From Bacteroidales bacterium (lineage in GTDB: Bacteria; Bacteroidota; Bacteroidia; Bacteroidales; P3), in assembly GCA_017550405.1 (NCBI GenBank), contig JAFZPH010000062.1, positions 1 through 64,000 on the forward strand: a DNA stretch of 64,000 nucleotides, read 5' to 3'. The translations under genes and the position numbers were made by a program. Each line of letters opens with the position of its first letter. Within the stretch, counting starts at the first letter, position 1. A model generated the notes under the pieces. It did no database searches and was not told the DNA's origin. It saw nothing but the letters and a program-made list of their open reading frames with translations. Shown here one piece after another: positions 17,648 through 25,967 of this stretch.

Positions 17648-20600
17648 TTATCGAAGGAGTGTCACGGTGCCGGTGACGACACGGGGTTCGCCCTCGAGGG
17701 TGGTGTAGTGACAGATATAGGCGTAGGCCGACACGGGGCTCTGCACGCCACGGTAGGTGCCGTCCCAGCCTTGGTTGATATCCTTGGTGTGGAAGATGCA
17801 GTCGCCCCAGCGGGTGTAGACCTGCAAGTCGTAGTCGCGGATGTTCACCCCATAGCCACGGAAAAGGTTGTTGGTCGCCTCGCCCGGTGTGAAGACATTG
17901 GGGAACCACAAGCGGTCCACCCGTATCGGCACGATGGTCATGGCCGTGTCGGAGCATTGGTTGTTGCCCACCGTCAGCATCACCACGAGGCTGTCCGCAA
18001 CGATAGTCTGTCCCCCTCCGGCGTCGGGGGTCACAATTCCAAGGTGGGCAGCATTGCAGTGTATCACCGAATCGTCATTTATCACCAGCGGCGGTTCGCC
18101 ATTCGACGCCTGCGGCGCTACGCCCACCGTCCACTGCCGCCATTTATCACCGGCAGGGGTACGCCCTCCGCACCGGCTCAGGTCTGTGGCAGTGAATTCC
18201 AGCTGGTGTTCTGTCAGGAAGCCGGGCTCCACCATCATGCGTGCCTCCACGTCCTCCACGGGCAGCAGCCACAGCGTGTCGGCCACCGGGCAGGAAGGAG
18301 CATCGCACCAGTCGGCGGTGAGCACATATAATGTCGGCGAGGCGGGAGCGAGACGCAGCGTGTCGCGCTGCAATAGTTGTCTGTACAGCATACTGTCGTC
18401 GGGCGAAGAGGCAAATCGATAGCACAGCGTGTCGACCAATGGGACAGCGTATCCCAACCATCCCCGGCAGTGGGGCTGGGCTTGGAAAGCATACTCCACC
18501 TGCGGCCGCACCGAGAGGTGGAGCACCACCAGGCTGTCGGTACCCGCATGCGACACGAAACGGACCGTGTCGCTTCCCGGACCGGTGAACGTCACATCCT
18601 GCAGGGTGAAAGGCAACGCGCTCTCACATACCGTCAGGTACTGTTCCTCCCTGCTGCTAAGGTGCAGCGTAACCACGCTGTCGCATCCCACAATCGTACT
18701 GTAGCGCACACGGTACACAGCCGGTCCCCAGAAAGGTCTCCCGGCAAAGCGGTACGTGTCGCCCAACTCCATGGTGTCAACCACGTCGACATACACCCTG
18801 GGGTGCACATGCAGCATCAGCATCGTGAAATGGCAGCTGTCCAGACGGCTGTACACACCCGCCTGCACAAGGTCGCGACCGTCGAAACGATACACCTCCC
18901 CCTCGCAAATCGTGTCGTACAGCGTGTCGGCAGGAATATCGATAAACAACGTATCGCTCACCGAGTCGACACATTCGCCGTCGGCCAGCATGGCGTAAAG
19001 CGTGGCGATATGCCATCCTGGTGAGCCAAAATGGTACACAGGGTGCTCATCCTCCACCACCGTCTCGTTGTCGAACACCCACCGGTACCGCTCGCAGGGG
19101 AAGAGCGTCAACATCGAATGGGCGCTGTCGCGTGCCACGACGCTGTAGTTGTGGAACCGGACGGCATCGTCGCAGGGGTCGGGCACATCATAGCCGAAAT
19201 CAGCCACCGGGTAGCGGCCGCCCACGTAGGTAGTCATCACAAAGCTGCACTCATGGCCCGACAGGCGATGGCTCACGCGGCAATGCAGCTCGGATCCGTC
19301 GTTCATTACCAACCCCGGCACAGGAAAACGCAGGCTGTCCGTCGACGAAAGGGTCACCGACGTGTCGGCATCGCTATACCATCGGTAGGAGAAACCCTCC
19401 GGAGCACGGACCACATACTCCTGCACCTCGCCGCAGGCAGTGTAGCGGAAATGCTTGCGGCCGCCCTCAAGGGCGAAATAGCCATAGCCGAAATGCCCCC
19501 GCTGGGCACAGTCGCGGTTGGACAGGGTCACGTATATCGTCTGCCCGTGCATCGGTGCAAGGTCTACCCCCACCACATCCCAGTCGCGCCACAGCACATC
19601 GTACTGCCCCCGACGCCAACCCGACTGTTCCTCGTCCTGCAGGTCGCCCGTGCCGGAGACAAACATGCCGTGATAGCAGTCGCCCAGGCTGTTCCCAGCC
19701 GAATCGGTAATATCGAATTCAAACTGAGGTTGGTTCGCCAACGGGTGCTTGGGGTCCTGCTCCACCAACGCATAGCGCAAAAGCAACAGGTCGTACTGGT
19801 TCGTGTCCACGTGCAGCGTATAGGCGATGGCCTCCTGCTCGGCACCGTTACGCCAGTTGCCTAGCCTCACCGACACGCAATGTCCTTCCGGCACGGTGCG
19901 CAGAACGCCGTCGGTGCGGGGGTCGCGCTCCAACGCATTGCAGTGAACCGTATGGCGCGACATGGGCGACAGGCTTCCATAGTCTGCCAGTTCCCTCCGT
20001 TCCGACGGATTGAACGTCGAACCAGTATAGCATATCACCCCCTCCGAGGTCAAATCATAGAAAGCCAACCCCTCGGCCGTCGTGCCGGTCAGCGTCTCAT
20101 TGCTGCATGGTGCGCGGAACAGTACCCGCGCCGGCGCCGACAGCTGGCTGTCAGTACAAAACCCATACACACGTGCCTCGTAGTCCACCCCCTGGGCCAA
20201 CCCCGTCAACACAACCTGTGTGTCGGCAGTAGTCAGCATAATGCCCGTTCCCTCGGGGAAACCAGCCGTGTCGTACTCCACCGTATACATGCCATACCTG
20301 CTGCACCCGCTCCATACCAGCTTCGCGCTGTCGGAACTTGTCCACCTGCTGTCGACGCCTTTCAGTGCGGGCGGCGGGCAGAAGGTGTCGACAGGCGTAA
20401 AGCAATAATACCTGCCAATCTCCGGCCAGTCATTATATGAGGTCTCGTCCATCACCGTGTCGTAAGCTCCATGCGTTCGTGGCGACACATATAAATATTC
20501 ATGGTAGTGCATCTGTAGGCCTATCCATTTCCTCCCTGCGTTGTTCCATCGTTCAATCTTGTAAGCCATAACCACCTTGCCGTCGCCTTCGTGCAGCTGC

Positions 20601-21055
20601 ACCTGCCACCAAATCAACTCCGAAGAGGTATACCACCATGCAGGGCGGAATTGCAGCACGAACACCCTGTTCCCCGCTGAGTCGGGCTCGGTGCAGCCAC
20701 TGAAAAACCTCACGTCGTAGAAACACAACCCCCAGACACCCGACAGGTCGAACCCGTTGCCACAGGGAATCACCAACTTGTCGGTTCCACCCAAAGGCTG
20801 CTCGTTGCCGAAAATCACAGCCCCGTTCCTCGTCACCGACAGGGAAGTGAACGTCCTGTTGTGAAAGGTGAAGGCAAAAGGCAGGGGCACCTTCGCCTCC
20901 TCGAACACCAGAACCGTCTGATGCTCCTCAATATCAATCCACATGTTTTCGTCCACGCCCGTGGTGAAAGCATAGCCGTACGCCTCAGTCACCTGTCCGC
21001 GGCACACCCACGTCAAGGCTGCAAGGTATAGAACGAGCATGAACAAACGTCGCAT
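17648..21055 (-). CDS. paralogous secreted protein with T9SS type-B sorting domain
   Basis: This 1135-residue protein has a signal peptide (near CRGQ), one AYGYAFTTGVD module (residues ~25-330) instead of the two in its neighbour, then fibronectin-III-like, jelly-roll-like and PKD-like segments and Cys-Asp-Ser repeats (CDSVVTLHL). It ends in the same type-B sorting domain as the downstream gene. The DNA of the last ~250 bp differs from the neighbour's at only about seven positions, while the rest is clearly diverged. The two genes are 15 bp apart in the same orientation, so this gene is first and the 1409-residue gene second in one probable operon. It was likely made by tandem duplication with later homogenisation of the 3' ends. 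Confidence 0.9.
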   Translation of the reverse strand: MRRLFMLVLYLAALTWVCRGQVTEAYGYAFTTGVDENMWIDIEEHQTVLVFEEAKVPLPFAFTFHNRTFTSLSVTRNGAVIFGNEQPLGGTDKLVIPCGNGFDLSGVWGLCFYDVRFFSGCTEPDSAGNRVFVLQFRPAWWYTSSELIWWQVQLHEGDGKVVMAYKIERWNNAGRKWIGLQMHYHEYLYVSPRTHGAYDTVMDETSYNDWPEIGRYYCFTPVDTFCPPPALKGVDSRWTSSDSAKLVWSGCSRYGMYTVEYDTAGFPEGTGIMLTTADTQVVLTGLAQGVDYEARVYGFCTDSQLSAPARVLFRAPCSNETLTGTTAEGLAFYDLTSEGVICYTGSTFNPSERRELADYGSLSPMSRHTVHCNALERDPRTDGVLRTVPEGHCVSVRLGNWRNGAEQEAIAYTLHVDTNQYDLLLLRYALVEQDPKHPLANQPQFEFDITDSAGNSLGDCYHGMFVSGTGDLQDEEQSGWRRGQYDVLWRDWDVVGVDLAPMHGQTIYVTLSNRDCAQRGHFGYGYFALEGGRKHFRYTACGEVQEYVVRAPEGFSYRWYSDADTSVTLSSTDSLRFPVPGLVMNDGSELHCRVSHRLSGHECSFVMTTYVGGRYPVADFGYDVPDPCDDAVRFHNYSVVARDSAHSMLTLFPCERYRWVFDNETVVEDEHPVYHFGSPGWHIATLYAMLADGECVDSVSDTLFIDIPADTLYDTICEGEVYRFDGRDLVQAGVYSRLDSCHFTMLMLHVHPRVYVDVVDTMELGDTYRFAGRPFWGPAVYRVRYSTIVGCDSVVTLHLSSREEQYLTVCESALPFTLQDVTFTGPGSDTVRFVSHAGTDSLVVLHLSVRPQVEYAFQAQPHCRGWLGYAVPLVDTLCYRFASSPDDSMLYRQLLQRDTLRLAPASPTLYVLTADWCDAPSCPVADTLWLLPVEDVEARMMVEPGFLTEHQLEFTATDLSRCGGRTPAGDKWRQWTVGVAPQASNGEPPLVINDDSVIHCNAAHLGIVTPDAGGGQTIVADSLVVMLTVGNNQCSDTAMTIVPIRVDRLWFPNVFTPGEATNNLFRGYGVNIRDYDLQVYTRWGDCIFHTKDINQGWDGTYRGVQSPVSAYAYICHYTTLEGEPRVVTGTVTLLR

Positions 21056-21076
21056 GATGGTAAAGTATAAGTGTTG

Positions 21077-21934
21077 TTAAACGGTCTGTTTGTTTTCCAA
21101 CCCCCTCAGCCAACTGATCTCCTCCGCCCAGCGTGTGGGGTCGGGGGTCTCCAGGATGATGGGCATATCGTCGAAACGGGGGTCGTTCATAAAACGCACA
21201 AAGAAGTCCCTCCCCAGCATGCCTAGGCCGACAGACTCGTGGCGGTCGACATGGCTGCCTGCCCCCTTCTTGCTGTCGTTGAGATGCACCGCACGCAGGT
21301 ATTTCAACCCCACCACACGCTCAAACTCCTCCATCGTGAACACGTAGCCCATCTCGGTGCTGAGGTCGTAGCCTGCCGCCAAGGTGTGGCAGGTGTCGAT
21401 GCAAACACCCACGCGTTGCTTGTCCTCCACCCCCTCAATGATGCGGGCAATATGCTCGAAACGCCAGCCCAGATTGGTTCCCTGTCCCGCCGTGTTCTCG
21501 ATGACGGCCGTCACCCCCTCGGTCCGACCGAGAGCAAGGTTAATCTCGCGGGCAATCTGATCCAGGCACTCCTCTTCGCTAATCTTGTTCAGATGGCTGC
21601 CAGGGTGGAAATTCAGCATCCCCAGCCCCAGCTGCTGCGCCCGCTGCATCTCGTCGAGGAAAGCGGCACGGCTCTTCAGCAGCGTCTCCTCGTCGGGCGA
21701 ACCCAGGTTGATGAGATAGCTGTCGTGGGGCAGCACATAGCGGGGGTCGAACCCCCGTTCCGCCAGCAACACCTTGAACCCGTCGATGTCGCCCTGCGCC
21801 AAAGGCTTGCTCACCCAGCTGCGCTGATTGCGGGTGAAGAGGGCAAACGCCGTGGCCCCGATGGCCTCGGCATTCAATATGGCGTTCCCCACGCCCCCCG
21901 ATGCACTGACATGTGCTCCTATATACTTAGTCAT
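21077..21934 (-). CDS. nfo: deoxyribonuclease IV (AP endonuclease)
   Basis: This 285-residue TIM-barrel, zinc-dependent apurinic/apyrimidinic endonuclease cleaves 5' of abasic sites in base excision repair. The N-terminus [12 protein letters not shown], the FTRNQRSW loop, [39 protein letters not shown] and [11 protein letters not shown] carry the Zn-ligating His, Glu and Asp residues in family order. Length fits Nfo (about 280). It lies just downstream of nothing on its own strand except the 46-bp repeat array upstream of its start; a TATCTTTG promoter at 22188-22195 lies about 255 bp before it. Confidence 0.97.
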   Translation of the reverse strand: MTKYIGAHVSASGGVGNAILNAEAIGATAFALFTRNQRSWVSKPLAQGDIDGFKVLLAERGFDPRYVLPHDSYLINLGSPDEETLLKSRAAFLDEMQRAQQLGLGMLNFHPGSHLNKISEEECLDQIAREINLALGRTEGVTAVIENTAGQGTNLGWRFEHIARIIEGVEDKQRVGVCIDTCHTLAAGYDLSTEMGYVFTMEEFERVVGLKYLRAVHLNDSKKGAGSHVDRHESVGLGMLGRDFFVRFMNDPRFDDMPIILETPDPTRWAEEISWLRGLENKQTV

Positions 21935-21957
21935 AAAGCCTTATTGAATTCGTTATT

Positions 21958-22153
21958 TCGTGAATATTGTTGATAAGTTTATACGTTGATAAGTTTATAC
22001 GGCTCGCTATATTCGTTGATAGGTTTATACGTTGATAAGTTTATACTGCTCGCTATATTCGTTGATAGGTTTATACGTTGATAAGTTTATACGGCTCGCC
22101 ATATTCGTTGATAAGTTTATACGTTGATAGGTTTGACTTCGTTATTTCGTTAA
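21958..22153. repeat. 46-bp degenerate tandem array, copy 1
   Basis: About four units of ~46 bp occur, each made of two 16-17-bp sub-units (GTTGATAAGTTTATAC or GTTGATAGGTTTATAC) and a CTCGCTATA/CTCGCCATA spacer. The array sits 23 bp upstream of the nfo start. The same unit recurs at 25690-25900, flanking the PAP2/PPDK-like gene pair. Read on the other strand each sub-unit contains TTATCAAC, one base from the DnaA-box core. Confidence 0.85.
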
Positions 22154-22187
22154 TCAACTGACGCTTTTTTTTTCACTTTTCGATTTG

Positions 22188-22195
22188 CAAAGATA
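22188..22195 (-). promoter_or_regulatory. promoter box TATCTTTG upstream of nfo
   Basis: CAAAGATA on the plus strand is TATCTTTG on the minus strand and fits the Bacteroidota element. If it drives nfo, the leader would include the whole 46-bp repeat array. Confidence 0.5.
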
Positions 22196-22210
22196 CGATT
22201 TTTTTTTTGA

Positions 22211-22246
22211 TTGAGAATTGAGAGGGTGTTTTTTCTCAATTCTCAA
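22211..22246. repeat. micro-repeat hairpin (TTGAGAATTGAGA)
   Basis: TTGAGAATTGAGA (22211-22223) and TCTCAATTCTCAA (22234-22246) are perfect inverted repeats about 10 bp past the PAP2 stop. They may terminate that transcript. The word GAGAATT belongs to a family also seen at 34950 and 50901-50940. Confidence 0.6.
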
Positions 22247-22256
22247 TTCTCAACTC

Positions 22257-23030
22257 TCAATTCAACGGAAAGGAGAGGCTCACGGCAGGCGGAGCTGCCG
22301 GAGTTGGGGAGTCGTCGTTGAGACGGGAGAAGAGCGCGTGGATGAGGAGAGCGCTGCCAGTGCCCAACAGCGCACCCGCCATCACGTCGGTGGGATAGTG
22401 GGCACCGACATAGAGGCGGCTGTAACCCACTGCCCCTGCCCACAGGTAGGCAGGCAGCACGACATACCACCGGGGATAGATGAGCGAGAGGGATGTAGCG
22501 GTGGCAAAGGCGAAGGAGGTGTGGCCCGAGGGGAAGGACTTGCTGGCCACATGCTGCAGGCAGTAAAGGTCGGAGGGGTAGGCCACCCACGGACGCGGAC
22601 GGCTGACCAAGGCCTTGAGCCCCATGGTCAGCCCGGCGTTGAGGAGGAGGGCACCCCCCACCTCGCAGGCATGGGTGAGCAGGACGTCGCCCTGCCGGGA
22701 ATCGGGGTGTGTCCATCCGCACACTGCAAGGGCGCCAGGCACCACCGGCGAAAGGACAAAGGAATTGCTCACCCACACCCACAGAGAGTTCGCTGCGGGT
22801 GTGCGCGAGTCCTGAAGGGTCTTCAGCACAGTGTAATCGGTCGTCCTCACTGTGCCAATTAAGGAAGTGGTTACGCGTGGTGAAGCAACAGCGACAGTGT
22901 CAATCACTGACTTAGATGCTGACACATTCACACCTCCAGCAACGCTGTCTTTCCCGGGAGCATCCGGCGACTGCGCGGCGACGGTGGATGAGAGCAACAA
23001 GACTGTTGCAGCTAGGAGGAGGCGTTTCAT
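22257..23030 (-). CDS. PAP2-superfamily phosphatase with signal peptide
   Basis: The start MKRLLLAATVLLLSS (257 residues) gives a clean signal peptide and overlaps the upstream gene's stop by ATGA, so it is preferred to a much longer frame. The body has the PAP2 phosphatase motifs in order: KALVSRPRPW (KxxxxxxRP), FPSGHTSFAF (PSGH with the phosphate-binding His) and SRLYVGAHYPTDVMAG (SRxxxxxHxxxD). Several hydrophobic helices alternate with these. Such enzymes remove phosphate from lipid phosphates, including undecaprenyl pyrophosphate or lipid A. It is translationally coupled to the PPDK-like gene. Confidence 0.93.
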   Translation of the reverse strand: MKRLLLAATVLLLSSTVAAQSPDAPGKDSVAGGVNVSASKSVIDTVAVASPRVTTSLIGTVRTTDYTVLKTLQDSRTPAANSLWVWVSNSFVLSPVVPGALAVCGWTHPDSRQGDVLLTHACEVGGALLLNAGLTMGLKALVSRPRPWVAYPSDLYCLQHVASKSFPSGHTSFAFATATSLSLIYPRWYVVLPAYLWAGAVGYSRLYVGAHYPTDVMAGALLGTGSALLIHALFSRLNDDSPTPAAPPAVSLSFPLN

Positions 23031-25684
23031 GGCAGACGGTGTGCGTTCACTTGATTGGCCACATAGCGGTTGTTCATGTCGAAGATTTGGTCGATAGGAC
23101 GCGAGAGCTTCTCGACGAGGAGGTGGGTGTTGTCCTGATGCTCGATTTTCTCGAGCTCGGCAGCGATGCTGTTCCAATCGTGGGAGGATACGATGAGCGG
23201 TACCAAGTTGAGGAGGTCGAAGTTGTCGACAGTCATGTTGTCGATGCCCTCGGTCTCGATACGGCTGTGGGCACGGGCGAGACGGATTTCGCCCACTTCG
23301 GCCAGCACCTGCTGGTACTTCTCGTAGAGGACATATTCGTTGAGGAGGAAGGCGACAATGCGGTCGCTGAGGCGGTTCCACACGGAGGTGGGGATGGGAC
23401 GGGAGACGAAACGCCCGAGCATGAAGGAGCCTGCCGTGAGGCCGTTGAGACCCTGGCTGAGACAGATGTCGGCAACGGTTTGGAAGAAGTGGACCTTGCG
23501 GGCAGTGTTCAGCAGGACGAAGACACGCGACTGGTCGAGGTGGGAGCCCATCCTGCTTTGCAGCACTTCGCGCACGTACTGGTCGGAGTGGTGGCTGTAC
23601 CAGTTGTTGACGATGCCTTTTGCCGTGTCGGGACGGTCTTGAAGTTCCAAACGGATGAGACGGGCAAGTTTGTCGAGGTCGTCGATGACGGAGGCCTGTT
23701 CGCTGGTGACAATCTCCTGATAGTCCTCGTAGGCGCTTTTCATTTCGGCAAAGAACTTCACCTCGTCGGGTGTCAAGGAGACAGTCTCGCCACGCAGGTA
23801 TTTGGTGAAGCGTGCGGGTTTGAAATCGGCAGTCCCCTTATAGATGGTCTGCTGACGGCTGGAAACGGTGACATCGTCGAGTTCGTGAAGGACAAGTCCT
23901 TCTTGGTTGACCACCACGGTCTCGTCGCCTTGTTTTTCGAAACGGATGCCGTAGTTATGCAAGTCGAGAAGGGCGGGAATGCCGTAGCCACGGCAGGCTG
24001 TAACGACATGGATGGCGGCGGGTGTCATGCTGAGGATGGCGTGGACTTCGTTGAGGGTGATGGTGTCTTCGGGAACGAAACGTTCCTGACACAGACACAC
24101 TTGCTTGCCTCGTGCAGCCATCTCGCGAGCTTTGGTGGCAGAAAAGCAGAGGACGGCACTGATGGCCGTGCGGGGCAGGACGCTGATACCACGACCGAAG
24201 AACTGTAGACGCTGCATTGAATGGTCGTCGATGGCGGCGGAGACTATCTGACGCAGATGATAAGGCTTGATGATGTCCATGACTTGGGAGCGGGTGATGC
24301 GCCCCTCACGAAGAAGGTCGATGGCAGAGATGAGGGCGGCACGGCCTGTCATCTCGCTCATGTTGAGCTGAAGAACGGCGAAGAGGCTGACCAGCCGGGT
24401 ACGGGTCTCAACGGCGAACTCGATGGTGACTGGCGAGTGGTAGCGTTCCTCGAGCTTGACGAGGAGGGGATGGAAGTGGTAGACGGCGGGGAAGTCGGCT
24501 TTGATGGTATCGCGGTTGGTGTAGGCACAGTCTTCGGAAGTGACATCGCCGGTCATGATTTCTTCGCCAAAGATATTGCGGTAGCTTTCAATCTGGCTGC
24601 CCTTGCCCGTGCGGCTGTGGCGGGAGTAGAGGACACCCGGGTAGGAGGCATTGTTGCCAATGGTCCACACCATGCGCTGGAGAATGAGCGACGGCGAGGC
24701 CTGTTTACCCTGCATGAAGGTGAGGATCAGATCTTGATTGTCGGTATAGAAAGAATAGACATGCCGCGTGAGGAGGAGTGCCTGATAGAAGGCGTCGGTG
24801 AGCAGACGGAGACCGTCGGGACGCGCATTGATGATTTCATGTTCCATCTCGGCGATGCGTTGCTCCTGGAGTGGCAGGGAGAGGGATATGTCGGTAGTGT
24901 CGTATTTACGCTCTATGCCCAGCATCTCGCAGAGGGTGTGGAGGGTGGAGAGGTAGACGCGATTGGCCATATTGTCGTCAAAAGAATGGCGAAGAGCGGC
25001 ATGTGCGGTGCGTGTGACACCGATATTGAGGAGCGTGGGCATGAGTCCGGGGATGTATTGCGGCATGGCGCAACGGATGGCAAAAACAAGCGGGTGCCGG
25101 TCGTCGCCCAGACGCAATCGAGTCATGATTTCGAGATAATGGATAGCCTGTTGAAGACGTTCCTCGAGGTGTTCGGGGTGGCGGGAGAGTTCGGCGGTAA
25201 GGATGACGAAATCGGGGACGGGGTAGCAGTTCTGCGTCAGTTCCACCAGCATGCGGCCTTTGTAGCTGATTTCGAAGTCGGAATGGGTGGTGGGGGTGAT
25301 GGCGGTGATGAGTTCGTCGTTTTCGGGGAGGGGGTTGGCCTCGACATATCGGATGATCTCCTGACGTAAGAGCTTACGATGAGTGGCCAGCTCGGCGAGC
25401 TGATCGGGTGTGGCGGTGTGGTCGCGTTCGGCAAGGAGCAGGCGCAGGTAGTGTTCTTTCTGTTCGCCTCGGGTTTTCAGCATCAGGTACATGTCGTACC
25501 AGCGAGGGGGTATCTCGCGAGGGGTTGTCTCACCGTCCGGGGTGTAGATGACGGTGCCGGGTTTGTTGCCTTCGAGGGTGTTGGAGGCGTCGTCGACGTC
25601 GCAGTTGAAGACTTCAGGTCCGCACAATGCAAAGCGGCGTACCATTTGATAGTTGGGGTAACTGGCTCGAATAAGTATTTTCAT
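23027..25684 (-). CDS. divergent pyruvate-phosphate-dikinase-like protein without PEP barrel
   Basis: This 885-residue protein has an N-terminal ~130-residue segment of unknown type, then a PPDK/PEP-synthase ATP-grasp domain: ISYKGRMLVELT (Lys142) fits the GGKGANLAEM loop, NCYPVPDFVILT the GLPVPPGF strand, and PLVFAIRCAMPQYIPGLM (Arg204) the VRSGA..SMPG segment. The ATP-grasp C-half has LEERYHSPVTIEFAVE. The swivelling domain follows, with AAIHVVTACRGYG, where His559 aligns with the phosphorylatable His of TSHAAVVARG. After that, where PPDK has its PEP-binding TIM barrel, there is instead an all-alpha-looking ~250-residue region. It might therefore phosphorylate a different partner. The PAP2 gene is coupled to it by an ATGA overlap. 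Confidence 0.85.
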   Translation of the reverse strand: MKILIRASYPNYQMVRRFALCGPEVFNCDVDDASNTLEGNKPGTVIYTPDGETTPREIPPRWYDMYLMLKTRGEQKEHYLRLLLAERDHTATPDQLAELATHRKLLRQEIIRYVEANPLPENDELITAITPTTHSDFEISYKGRMLVELTQNCYPVPDFVILTAELSRHPEHLEERLQQAIHYLEIMTRLRLGDDRHPLVFAIRCAMPQYIPGLMPTLLNIGVTRTAHAALRHSFDDNMANRVYLSTLHTLCEMLGIERKYDTTDISLSLPLQEQRIAEMEHEIINARPDGLRLLTDAFYQALLLTRHVYSFYTDNQDLILTFMQGKQASPSLILQRMVWTIGNNASYPGVLYSRHSRTGKGSQIESYRNIFGEEIMTGDVTSEDCAYTNRDTIKADFPAVYHFHPLLVKLEERYHSPVTIEFAVETRTRLVSLFAVLQLNMSEMTGRAALISAIDLLREGRITRSQVMDIIKPYHLRQIVSAAIDDHSMQRLQFFGRGISVLPRTAISAVLCFSATKAREMAARGKQVCLCQERFVPEDTITLNEVHAILSMTPAAIHVVTACRGYGIPALLDLHNYGIRFEKQGDETVVVNQEGLVLHELDDVTVSSRQQTIYKGTADFKPARFTKYLRGETVSLTPDEVKFFAEMKSAYEDYQEIVTSEQASVIDDLDKLARLIRLELQDRPDTAKGIVNNWYSHHSDQYVREVLQSRMGSHLDQSRVFVLLNTARKVHFFQTVADICLSQGLNGLTAGSFMLGRFVSRPIPTSVWNRLSDRIVAFLLNEYVLYEKYQQVLAEVGEIRLARAHSRIETEGIDNMTVDNFDLLNLVPLIVSSHDWNSIAAELEKIEHQDNTHLLVEKLSRPIDQIFDMNNRYVANQVNAHRLP

Positions 25685-25689
25685 AGTTT

Positions 25690-25900
25690 GTGAATATTGT
25701 TGATAAGTTTATACGTTGATAGTTTTATACTTCTCGCCATATTCGTCGATAGGTTTATACGTTGATGGGGTTTAATTCGTTATTTCGTTAATTCGTGAAT
25801 AATGTTGATAAGTTTATAAGTTGATAGGTTTATACGACTCGCCATATTCGTTGATAAGTTTATACGTTGATAGGTTTGAATTCGTTATTTCGCTAATTGA
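25690..25900. repeat. 46-bp degenerate tandem array, copy 2
   Basis: The same unit as at 21958-22153 (GTTGATAAGTTTATAC sub-units plus CTCGCCATATTCG spacer), more degenerate and broken by ATTCGTTATTTCG words. It begins 6 bp upstream of the PPDK-like start codon, in the same orientation as copy 1, so the PPDK-like/PAP2 pair lies between direct repeats. TAACACATTCACACAA words follow at ~25905-25945. Confidence 0.85.
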
Positions 25901-25967
25901 CTAACACAATAACACATTCACACAATAACACATTCACACAACATATCAACATCTAACACGTTCCTAA

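Noticed and set aside
21958..22153. possible CRISPR array
   Set aside because: The units are contiguous degenerate repeats with no unique spacers of even length, and there are no cas genes in the window.
23031..23381. N-terminal extension of the PAP2 phosphatase
   Set aside because: It would overlap the PPDK-like gene and has Arg/Pro-rich shadow composition, whereas the ATGA-coupled start gives a signal peptide.
22916..24208. 430-codon plus-strand frame opposite the PPDK-like gene
   Set aside because: Antisense shadow of a real gene with ATP-grasp and phospho-His motifs; no motif of its own.
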